From NCBI GenBank assembly GCA_003229065.1, contig QIHJ01000420.1:1-8691 (forward strand): a stretch of DNA of 8,691 nucleotides. The letters run 5' to 3'. Below the pieces are notes generated by a model, which did no database searches, had not been told where the DNA came from, and saw only the letters and a program-made list of their open reading frames with translations. This DNA comes from Candidatus Dadabacteria bacterium (GTDB lineage: Bacteria > Desulfobacterota_D > UBA1144 > Nemesobacterales > UBA2774). Below, piece after piece: positions 1 through 6,202 of the stretch (positions are counted from its first letter, which is position 1; each line of letters opens with the position of its first letter). A program made the translations under genes and the position numbers.

Positions 1-1284
1 CCCGCTTACGGACTCGGCTTCACTCAATACATTCTTTTTAATCTCCAGGTCCTCAGGCTCCGACTCAATAATAATGCGGGCCCTCTTAAAACCCGTATAC
101 CCTAAGGTGGCGCTAATGAGGTCGAGCTTCTTCTCTAAAATAATATCTTTCATGGCGTAATCTTCATATTTATCCGAAAAGTAATCACGGCACCCTTTAA
201 GTACGCGCCCTGCTGCCCGGTCCTCTGAGCACCGGAGTCTCACAGCCGTACCTTTATCAGCCAGGAGTGAGGCCATTTTAATAGCTCCCGAGGATTCTCC
301 GATCACGGCCGCTTTTTCGAGATTGTCCGGAGCTTCACTACCGGGTTTCAGGTAGAGGTCGCTGTGCTTTACCTCCTGGGCCGAGATCTCAGTCTTGATC
401 AGCTGTCTGGCGTATGTGGTCACAGCAAGCTCTCCGAAGTAAACGGACTCGGCATGAAGCCCCCTGCTGTTACTATTGATCCCTATCTCAAGCGCCTCTA
501 CCGCCATCACCTGAGCGTTATTACTGTGATCTCTCTCTACTCTTATATCCCCCCTGATCCTTTTAAAAAGCATCTTTCTCGCTACCGGATTTTCATTTAT
601 CAACGTGCCCGGTATGTTTTTCAAGTTAAACCTCTTTGGGTGCGAGTGTTTTGTTATAAGCTCGATTGCCCGGGCCTCTGAAATCCTTAGGAGCAGCTCC
701 TGCGGCACAAGCTCGTCCACAAGACCCATATCCATAGAATCGTCGGCGTCTATGGGCTCGCCCGAGAGAATCATATCGAGCGCCTGCTTTGTCCCCAAAA
801 GTTTTGCGAGCCTCTGCATACCCCCGGCAGAGGGAATAAGTCCGTAATCAATCTGGTTCATAGAAAGGAGCGTATTTTTTGTTCCGGACGCGACCCTCAG
901 GTTACAGGCAAGCGCAAGCTCGAGACCGATGCCCAGGCATGCCCCGTTTATAGCCGCGACGAACGGAGTCCTGGAATTTTCAATCTTATCACACAGGTCC
1001 TGAAGCCTGAGGCAGTATGTCCTGCCTTCGTCCGCCAAAGTAAAATTCAAATACTCGCTAAACACAGGGCCGCTTATAAAGCTCCCCTCTTTTCCGCTAA
1101 GTAATATCACGGCTTTTATCTCATCCTCACTCTCTACCATATCCATCTGTCTTTCAATGGTATCCAGGAATTCCTCAAGCCTCTGTATACAGTCCTCGGA
1201 AAGAAAGTTTTCGTCACTTCCTGGAGTATTGATTTTGAGGATCGAGACCCCGGATTTTTGCGGTTCAATAGATATGCTGTTCAT
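1..1284 (-). CDS. FadJ/FadB-type fatty-acid oxidation complex alpha subunit (enoyl-CoA hydratase / 3-hydroxyacyl-CoA dehydrogenase), C-terminus outside window
   Basis: The reading frame starts at an ATG (1282-1284) and stays open for 428 codons to the window edge, so only about 60% of a usual ~710-aa alpha subunit is seen. Residues ~1-190 are a crotonase-fold enoyl-CoA hydratase domain (NGACLGIGLE at 113-122, GLIPSAGGMQRL after it). Residues ~200-320 are the linker region typical of FadB/FadJ (LHAESVYFGELAV). From ~324 the NAD-binding domain of 3-hydroxyacyl-CoA dehydrogenase begins (AAVIGESSGAI). An AAAGG lies about 10 nt before the start. The gene follows the thiolase by 22 bp, the usual beta/alpha pairing of a soluble beta-oxidation complex. 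In the family the protein hydrates 2-enoyl-CoA and oxidises 3-hydroxyacyl-CoA. Oddities: the second catalytic Glu is Gln144, the GGGxE loop is GIGLE (Ile119), the usual FxAGAD is FISGPV (69-74), and the Rossmann GxGxxG reads GESSGA (329-334). Membership of the family is clear; retention of either activity is doubtful. Confidence 0.88.
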   Translation of the reverse strand, partial: MNSISIEPQKSGVSILKINTPGSDENFLSEDCIQRLEEFLDTIERQMDMVESEDEIKAVILLSGKEGSFISGPVFSEYLNFTLADEGRTYCLRLQDLCDKIENSRTPFVAAINGACLGIGLELALACNLRVASGTKNTLLSMNQIDYGLIPSAGGMQRLAKLLGTKQALDMILSGEPIDADDSMDMGLVDELVPQELLLRISEARAIELITKHSHPKRFNLKNIPGTLINENPVARKMLFKRIRGDIRVERDHSNNAQVMAVEALEIGINSNSRGLHAESVYFGELAVTTYARQLIKTEISAQEVKHSDLYLKPGSEAPDNLEKAAVIGESSGAIKMASLLADKGTAVRLRCSEDRAAGRVLKGCRDYFSDKYEDYAMKDIILEKKLDLISATLGYTGFKRARIIIESEPEDLEIKKNVLSEAESVSG

Positions 1285-1306
1285 GTTATCTTAGCCTTTA
1301 CCCACC

Positions 1307-2596
1307 CTATTCTTTTTCGAATACTATAGTGACGCCGATTCCTCCCGCCGCGGACAGTGTGACCAGGCCGAAATTCGCGCTCCTCTTGGCCATCCTGTGA
1401 AGAAGCGTAATAATGAGCCTCCCTCCTGTGGCTCCGAACGGATGACCCATCGCGATTGAGCCCCCTGATACGTTTAGCTTATTTATATCGACCTCACCTA
1501 TGGCTTCGCTCCTTCCTAGTTTCTCCCGGGCGAATTTTTTGGACGAGAACACCTTCAAGTTCGAAAGCACCTGTGCCGAAAAGGACTCGTGCATTTCTAC
1601 GAGGCCGATATCCCTGAGCGTAAGCCCCGCGCGATCAAGCGCCCGGGGTGTCGAGTACGCCGTACCCATAAGGAGCTCGTCCCCCGGATCAACCGCCCCA
1701 TAAGCATAGGAGCGCACATAGCCCATAGGCTTATACCCGAGCGCCTTCGCTTTTTCCTCGCACATTAGAAGAATTGCCGCCCCGCCGTCAGCAAGAGGAG
1801 CGGAGCTTCCGGCTGTAATGGTGCCGTACCGGGTGTCGAAAACGGGCTCAAGCGCCGTGAGCGCCTGAAGCTCAAGGCCCTCTCTCACAGCATTATCAAA
1901 CGTGGCTACCCGCTCAAAATCGGGCGGTATGAAGGTATGTACAATCTCTTCGTCAAACACCCCTTCCGATGCGGCCTGAGATGAAAGCTCATGGCTCCTG
2001 TGCGCAAAGCGGTCCTGATCCTCACGGCTTATCTGATGTATCATAGCCATTTTTTCGGCACTTTCTCCCATAGTAAGCCCGGTCGAGCGCTCTGAAATAG
2101 CAGGCACATCGGGAGCGATATCGCTCACGCCCATCTTTAAAAACGGTTTGGTTTTTTGAAAGATATTACTTCCTTTTGAGGAAGCGAAGAACGAATCCCT
2201 GAACTTCTTTGAAAAGAGCACCGGGAAATCGGATATCGATTCGACGCCCCCCGTGAGCACTGCGTCCGAATTACCCGATAATATGCTGTCGACACCAGAG
2301 GTAAAAGCCTGGTTCGCGGAAGCGCACGCGCTCGTTACCGTGAACGCCGGCACGCTCGCAGGCACGCCCGAGCCGAGCGCAATCTCTCTTGCAAGGTTTG
2401 AGGTCTTAATCGTAGGGATTACCGTTCCGAATATGACTTGTTCGATTTCACCCGGGTAGATCTCTGTCCGGTTAATGAGCTCTCTTGCGGCGATCTTGCC
2501 CAGCTCAAGCGAAGACAGCCCCTTGAAATCCCCTCCGGCTTTTACGAACGGGGTTCTCAGGCCTCCGATGACGGCAACTCTCTTTTTATTTTCCAT
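1307..2596 (-). CDS. fadI: FadI-type acetyl-CoA acyltransferase (3-ketoacyl-CoA thiolase)
   Basis: This 429-aa protein is about the length of E. coli FadI and resembles it throughout. In the family it cleaves 3-ketoacyl-CoA with CoA to acetyl-CoA and a shortened acyl-CoA, as the beta subunit of a cytosolic beta-oxidation complex. Visible landmarks: N-terminal VAVIGGLRTPF; nucleophile Cys91 in SACASANQAF; the FadI-like run ISREDQDRFAHRSH; HESF with His336; the GHP motif with His385 (SIAMGHPFGATGGRL); C-terminal TLSAAGGIG. The second catalytic cysteine, Cys in the usual CAAGG, is Ser415 here (codon TCC, complement of 1352-1354). I chose the ATG at 2596, which gives the usual N-terminus; the frame is open to a TTG at 2638, but no Shine-Dalgarno precedes that codon. 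A GAGGAG (complement of 2612-2617) sits 15 nt before the ATG, which is rather far. The stop is 22 bp from the alpha-subunit start, so the two are very likely one transcript. Confidence 0.9.
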   Translation of the reverse strand: MENKKRVAVIGGLRTPFVKAGGDFKGLSSLELGKIAARELINRTEIYPGEIEQVIFGTVIPTIKTSNLAREIALGSGVPASVPAFTVTSACASANQAFTSGVDSILSGNSDAVLTGGVESISDFPVLFSKKFRDSFFASSKGSNIFQKTKPFLKMGVSDIAPDVPAISERSTGLTMGESAEKMAMIHQISREDQDRFAHRSHELSSQAASEGVFDEEIVHTFIPPDFERVATFDNAVREGLELQALTALEPVFDTRYGTITAGSSAPLADGGAAILLMCEEKAKALGYKPMGYVRSYAYGAVDPGDELLMGTAYSTPRALDRAGLTLRDIGLVEMHESFSAQVLSNLKVFSSKKFAREKLGRSEAIGEVDINKLNVSGGSIAMGHPFGATGGRLIITLLHRMAKRSANFGLVTLSAAGGIGVTIVFEKE

Positions 2597-2783
2597 ATGA
2601 TCCGATACCCGCTCCTCAGGGAAAAATATTTTATCCAAGAGTGACGATATAGGAAATATCTACCTGTTAAAACTTACTTATTAAAGAGTACTACCATGAA
2701 TAGTCGTAATCAGACGCGTGGCGCGATTGGGCTAACTAGGGCATAAAACAGGTACAGTGCCCCGTAATGGCTCTGTATTCCGT
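2597..2783. other. Gap between TerB-like gene and thiolase gene
   Basis: No credible gene is seen in these 187 bases. The half nearer the thiolase is AT-rich and may hold its promoter, but I find no -35/-10 pair good enough to call. I see no hairpin with a T-run after the TerB-like gene, so read-through into the thiolase gene is possible. Confidence 0.5.
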
Positions 2784-3248
2784 TCATGCCTGGCATTCGT
2801 TCTTGACCTTCATTTTAAGCTCAATGAATATCGAATGGTCGATGTTGAGCATATTCTGGAGCTTGTGCGCGACGTAATTTTCAAATTTATCGAGAGTCCC
2901 GTCTGAGTAAATGACTTCCCACACAAGCTCCATCAACCTGTACTTCTCTTCATTGTCCATGTTCTCGTTAATTTGGTTCGTGAAGTACCAGAGGTCGGTC
3001 GAATGCTCCCTTTCCCGCTCTGATTTCTCAATCAGCTCTTCTACGGCCTCGTCACTCATATTGTATCTCGCCGTCAGAATATCCAGCACCTCTTTCTGTT
3101 CTTCCGGAGATAAGTTGTGGTCGGCTGTTGCGGCCTCTAGCAATATGACGCATGTGGCAGTCCTGAGTCTGAGCTCCCTTTCTTCTGCACTGAGCGCTGA
3201 TTTCCCTCTTGATGAACCGTCAAACACTTTTTTAAATATTCCGAGCAT
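2784..3248 (-). CDS. TerB-like (tellurite-resistance B fold) small protein
   Basis: This 154-aa, acidic, all-helical-looking soluble protein has the two-repeat layout of the TerB family. After a short basic N-terminal segment (LGIFKKVFDG), residues ~28-60 read ATCVILLEAATADHNLSPEE, and residues ~105-135 read LMELVWEVIYSDGTLDKFE. Each has the family's helix followed by an Asp-rich loop and Glu (D43 with E49/E50; D116, D120 with E123), which in TerB proteins binds metal. There is no signal peptide or membrane segment. The ATG at 3248 is preceded by AGAGG about 6 nt upstream, a good ribosome site. Despite the family name, TerB domains occur in many stress and unknown contexts and no other ter genes are nearby, so tellurite resistance should not be assumed. 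It lies upstream of, and in the same direction as, the thiolase and alpha-subunit genes, with a 187-bp gap. The family is fairly sure; the function is unknown. Confidence 0.8.
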   Translation of the reverse strand: MLGIFKKVFDGSSRGKSALSAEERELRLRTATCVILLEAATADHNLSPEEQKEVLDILTARYNMSDEAVEELIEKSEREREHSTDLWYFTNQINENMDNEEKYRLMELVWEVIYSDGTLDKFENYVAHKLQNMLNIDHSIFIELKMKVKNECQA

Positions 3249-3281
3249 AGCCGCCTCTCTGTCTGTTTAATGTATAAAACA

Positions 3282-3317
3282 CCAGGAAATAGATTATTCC
3301 CAGGATATAGATTCTTC
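3282..3317. repeat. 18-bp tandem duplication in the TerB-like/nuoE divergent region
   Basis: Two directly adjacent units, CCAGGAAATAGATTATTC (3282-3299) and CCAGGATATAGATTCTTC (3300-3317), match at 16 of 18 positions. They lie 35-70 bp upstream of the TerB-like start, inside its probable leader or promoter region. They could be paired regulator sites or a simple slippage duplication. Confidence 0.8.
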
Positions 3318-3322
3318 CATAG

Positions 3323-3376
3323 TATTGAAAAAACACGGTAAATAAATTTATCCTTATATTCGGTTTCTATCAATAC
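3323..3376 (-). promoter_or_regulatory. Possible promoter of the TerB-like gene
   Basis: On the minus strand a TTGATA (5 of 6 to the -35 consensus) is followed after 17 nt by TAAATT (4 of 6 to the -10). This would give a leader of roughly 100 nt running through the 18-bp tandem repeat. The region is AT-rich, so chance matches are likely. Confidence 0.3.
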
Positions 3377-3421
3377 GTGATTTCCTGCAACACTTCGTTT
3401 CCTGCAATACTTGATCCCCCC
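3371..3421. repeat. Three tandem 17-bp units between TerB-like gene and nuoE
   Basis: The units are CAATACGTGATTTCCTG (3371-3387), CAACACTTCGTTTCCTG (3388-3404) and CAATACTTGATCCCCCC (3405-3421). Units 1 and 2 share 13 of 17 positions, units 1 and 3 share 12, and units 2 and 3 share 10. The block sits just upstream of the weak promoter candidate for nuoE. TTTCCTG in units 1 and 2 is the reverse complement of CAGGAAA in the 18-bp repeat at 3282. Confidence 0.65.
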
Positions 3422-3436
3422 AGGTATCCCCAAATC

Positions 3437-3464
3437 TTGCGAACGGTTCTATTCTATGTAAGAT
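3437..3464 (+). promoter_or_regulatory. Weak promoter candidate for nuoE operon
   Basis: TTGCGA (3437-3442) and TAAGAT (3459-3464) are 16 nt apart, each 4 of 6 to consensus. Transcription would begin near 3471 and give a leader of about 46 nt. Position is sensible; the match is poor. Confidence 0.25.
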
Positions 3465-3516
3465 TATTCAACTAATTATGGGTACCTTTACCTGAGCTTA
3501 ACCGGAGTATGAATAA

Positions 3517-4002
3517 ATGCCCGAAAATATGAAATTGACCCAAGCGCTTAAAGAGAAAATAGACTCGATAGTTGCGAAATCAGAAACAAAACAATCTGCC
3601 CTGATACCGGTCTTGAGAGAAATCCAGAATGAGCTGGGCTATTTAACCAACGAATCTATGGAAGAGGCGGCGGTGATTCTCGGGCTCACCCCGGCAAACG
3701 TACAGAGCGTGGCTACCTTCTATACTATGTTCTTCAGAAAGGAGCCGGGAAAACACGTAATATGGCTATGCCGTACCCTCTCTTGCGCGCTGAAGGGTGC
3801 GGAGCAGGTAGAGCACTACATGTGCGACAAGCTGGGTGTACACACCGGCGGCACTACCTCTGACGGAAAGATCACGCTTATGGAGGCCGAATGTCTGGCA
3901 TCGTGCGGCACAGCGCCTGTGATGCTTATCGATGACGACATGGTTGAGAACCTGACCAAGGAAAAAATCGACCGGGTTATAGAAGAGCTCAGAAAAGATT
4001 GA
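3517..4002 (+). CDS. nuoE: NuoE-type [2Fe-2S] subunit of NADH:quinone oxidoreductase (24-kDa family)
   Basis: This 161-aa protein has the full length and layout of NuoE: a helical N-terminal half (LIPVLREIQNELGYLTNESM, then VQSVATFYTMF) and a thioredoxin-like C-terminal half holding a [2Fe-2S] cluster. The four ligands are visible as C85 and C90 (CRTLSC) and C126 and C130 (CLASC). In complex I and related hydrogenases or formate dehydrogenases this subunit pairs with the NuoF flavoprotein in the cytoplasmic NADH-oxidising arm and carries the off-path N1a cluster. The start at 3517 is supported by a GGAG at 3504-3507 with a 9-nt spacer; an ATG at codon 5 is the alternative. It is the first gene of a co-directional run with a glycerate kinase 31 bp downstream. 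No nuoF, nuoG or other complex I gene is visible in the window, so its partner must be encoded elsewhere. Confidence 0.93.
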   Translation: MPENMKLTQALKEKIDSIVAKSETKQSALIPVLREIQNELGYLTNESMEEAAVILGLTPANVQSVATFYTMFFRKEPGKHVIWLCRTLSCALKGAEQVEHYMCDKLGVHTGGTTSDGKITLMEAECLASCGTAPVMLIDDDMVENLTKEKIDRVIEELRKD

Positions 4003-4033
4003 CACGACCGTTAATAGAGCAGACGGAAATTAA

Positions 4034-5359
4034 ATGACTAGAGAGCTAGAAAGAGACCACGCTCTGAGGATTTTTCAAGAAGCCGTTTCAGCGGCCAATC
4101 CCAGGAAGTGCGTATTGGACCACATAGCGTTTGAAGGGAACATACTCACAGTCGGCGAAAAGGAGTATAACCTGGATGATTTTAAGTCTGTCTACGCAAT
4201 CGCCTTCGGAAAGGCTGCTCCGGCAATGGCCGAGGCGTTCGAGGAAGCGCTCGGGGAGAGGCTAACGGGCGGCATTGTGGTTTCAAACTCGAACCCCGGT
4301 GTAAATTTTACGAAACTCGGATTCTACCTATCAAGCCACCCTGTGCCCGATGAAAGAAGCCTGAGCGCCGCAAAAGAAGCTTCACTCATCCTTGACAACG
4401 CAGGGAAGGACGATTTGGTGATATTCCTCATCTCAGGGGGCGGAAGCGCGCTCCTTGAAATGCCTGCTCCGGGACTCTCGCTCGACGACATCAGAAAGAC
4501 TACCCAAACACTTCTCACATCAGGGGTGGATAAAAACGGACTGAACGCCGTAAGAAAACACATCTCCCAGATTAAAGGCGGCGGGCTTCTAAAGAAAGCC
4601 CTACCGGCAAGAGTCATAACTCTAATACTCTCAAACGTGGTGAGCGACAGACTGGACGCGATAGCCTCCGGACCTACCGTGCCCGACCTGTCGACATTTG
4701 AGGACGCCTGCAGGGTTATAGAAGCTCTGGAAATTGTCCATCAAATCCCGCCCAATGTAGTCGTCCACTTGGAAGAGGGACGCAACGGAAATGCGCCCGA
4801 GACGCTTAAGGAAGGAGAGTTCGATCCAGAGCAAGTTGAGACCCTGATTGTCGGAAGTAATTACATATCGCTTAATGCCGGGGTGAAAAAGGCACGCCAT
4901 CTCGGATACGACACGCTTATGCTCTCTTCCCAGATAAGCGGAGAGGCTAGGGAAGTGGCAAAGGTGGTAGCATCGATCGCGTTAGAGATCGAGAGGTTCG
5001 ATATGCCGGTGAAAAAACCCTCCTGCATTATATTCGGCGGGGAGACCGCGGTTACAATACACGGCAGCGGCAAGGGCGGCAGGAGCACGGAGACTGCTCT
5101 TTCTTTCTGCATGGAGATTATGGGACACAATATAGTGGGCCTGTTTTGCGATACGGACGGCATAGACGGACCCGTAGACGCTGCGGGAGCTATATGCGAC
5201 GGCGAGAGCCGACTAAGGGCAAGGGCGGCGAACGTAAGCGCAAGAGAGTACCTGGCGCGTAACGACTCCTATGAGTTCTTTAGTAAGCTCGACGACCTGA
5301 TCGTCACCGGACCCACGGGTACCAACGTCATGGACATTGGCATAGTACTTATAGCTTAG
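4034..5359 (+). CDS. Glycerate 2-kinase (GckA/MOFRL family, DUF4147)
   Basis: The 441-aa product matches the bacterial/archaeal glycerate 2-kinase family, which makes 2-phosphoglycerate from glycerate and ATP, feeding serine-cycle, glyoxylate or sugar-acid breakdown into lower glycolysis. The N-terminal domain has IAFGKAAPAM (Lys60, matching the conserved lysine of the family), the glycine loop LISGGGSALL (~132-141), KGGGLLKKA, and ASGPTVPD (211-218). The C-terminal MOFRL domain has FGGETAV, GKGGRSTETAL (Arg350), TDGIDGP (374-380) and TGPTGTNVMDIGI (425-437). No signal peptide or membrane segment is seen. Compared with the usual SDVxGD and GGRNxE motifs, this copy reads SNVVSD (200-205) and GGRSTE, a mild divergence. 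The ATG is preceded by a weak GGA. It follows nuoE by 31 bp and precedes the phosphoesterase by 24 bp. The name hydroxypyruvate reductase (TtuD), often given to this family, is likely incorrect. Confidence 0.9.
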   Translation: MTRELERDHALRIFQEAVSAANPRKCVLDHIAFEGNILTVGEKEYNLDDFKSVYAIAFGKAAPAMAEAFEEALGERLTGGIVVSNSNPGVNFTKLGFYLSSHPVPDERSLSAAKEASLILDNAGKDDLVIFLISGGGSALLEMPAPGLSLDDIRKTTQTLLTSGVDKNGLNAVRKHISQIKGGGLLKKALPARVITLILSNVVSDRLDAIASGPTVPDLSTFEDACRVIEALEIVHQIPPNVVVHLEEGRNGNAPETLKEGEFDPEQVETLIVGSNYISLNAGVKKARHLGYDTLMLSSQISGEAREVAKVVASIALEIERFDMPVKKPSCIIFGGETAVTIHGSGKGGRSTETALSFCMEIMGHNIVGLFCDTDGIDGPVDAAGAICDGESRLRARAANVSAREYLARNDSYEFFSKLDDLIVTGPTGTNVMDIGIVLIA

Positions 5360-5383
5360 AGCCTTATTTATGGACCCAACTTT

Positions 5384-6130
5384 TTGAAATACGCTATTGT
5401 CTCTGACATACACTCAAACCTTCAAGCCCTGCACGCGGTTCTACGCGACATAGACAATCATAACTGTGATGTAATCATATCTCTTGGCGATATAGTCGGA
5501 TACGGCGGGGAGCCCAATGAGTGCATAGGGCTGCTGAGAGAAATATCCGTAACCTCGATCAAAGGCAACCACGATAGAGTGGCCGCAGGTATTGAAGAGC
5601 CAGTTAATTTTAATCCCATAGCCCGTGAGGCGGCACTCTGGACCCGGGACAACCTCACTTACGGGAATAAAGAATATCTGAATAATCTCCCGGATAACAA
5701 AGACTATGGGGAATTTATTATTGTACACGGAGCTATTTCAGACCCGGATAAATATATAAACGGAATATATGAAGCTGAGACTGAGTTTGATCTTCTGGGA
5801 GGTGCGGAGATTTGCTTTTTCGGCCACACTCATGTGAGCGCTGTGTACGCCCGCACTAATAGAAAGGTCAGGAACATATATGTAAATAAGATTCCCCCGG
5901 ATAAAAGCAGTCTATATATAGAACTTGAGAAGCATGTGATGTGTCTAATCAACCCCGGGAGCGTGGGTCAGCCCCGCGACCGTGACCCAAGAGCGTCTTA
6001 CATTGTCTATGATAATTCGGGTAGTGTTGAATTCAGGAGAGTCGGATATGACGTAGAATCCGCGCAGAAAAAAATCATCGGCGCCGGGCTCGATAGAGCC
6101 CTTGCAGAAAGGCTTTCCTATGGATATTGA
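5384..6130 (+). CDS. Calcineurin-like metallophosphoesterase (YfcE/MJ0936-like), TTG start
   Basis: This 248-aa cytosolic protein has all the metal-binding motifs of the dinuclear metallophosphoesterase fold: SDIHSN (D8, H10), GDIVGYG (D36), GNHD (N62, H63), VHG (H115) and GHTH (H148, H150), followed by the usual INPGSVGQPRDRDPRASY. Such enzymes hydrolyse phosphodiesters or phosphomonoesters, but the substrate cannot be read from the sequence. I place the start at TTG 5384-5386, which gives the typical N-terminus KYAIVSDIHSN; no in-frame ATG lies between the preceding stop and this codon, and GGA at 5372-5374 is the only, weak, ribosome site. The out-of-frame ATG at 5370 stops after five codons. 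It lies 24 bp after the glycerate kinase and 72 bp before dnaB, so it is probably translated from the nuoE-led transcript. Confidence 0.9.
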   Translation: MKYAIVSDIHSNLQALHAVLRDIDNHNCDVIISLGDIVGYGGEPNECIGLLREISVTSIKGNHDRVAAGIEEPVNFNPIAREAALWTRDNLTYGNKEYLNNLPDNKDYGEFIIVHGAISDPDKYINGIYEAETEFDLLGGAEICFFGHTHVSAVYARTNRKVRNIYVNKIPPDKSSLYIELEKHVMCLINPGSVGQPRDRDPRASYIVYDNSGSVEFRRVGYDVESAQKKIIGAGLDRALAERLSYGY

Positions 6131-6164
6131 CAGGCTCTAATTACACGCCTTTTAAGACTAGATA

Positions 6165-6199
6165 TTGGAAACCACAGGAGAATTGTTTTAATATTAAAT
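6165..6199 (+). promoter_or_regulatory. Possible dnaB promoter and start region
   Basis: TTGGAA (6165-6170) and TAATAT (6189-6194) are 18 nt apart, each 4 of 6 to consensus. The -10 lies in a 12-bp AT palindrome (TTTAATATTAAA, 6187-6198). Transcription would begin at or next to the dnaB ATG, giving a leaderless message. The only AGGAG (6176-6180) is 22 nt before the ATG, too far for normal use. The alternative is translation from the upstream operon message. Confidence 0.3.
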
Positions 6200-6202
6200 G
6201 TC

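Noticed and set aside
364..847. Plus-strand open frames opposite the alpha-subunit gene
   Set aside because: They lie wholly antisense to a frame with clear homology and have no family motifs or ribosome sites.
2597..2638. N-terminal extension of the thiolase from a TTG at 2638
   Set aside because: No ribosome site precedes the TTG, and the extra 14 residues do not match thiolase N-termini; ATG 2596 begins at the usual place.
2687..2770. Possible tRNA or small RNA in the gap after the TerB-like gene
   Set aside because: No cloverleaf arms, TPsiC-like box or stable hairpin could be found on either strand.
3137..3433. 98-aa minus-strand frame over the intergenic repeats
   Set aside because: It overlaps the TerB-like gene in another frame, has no recognisable motif, and its upstream half is AT-rich regulatory-looking sequence.
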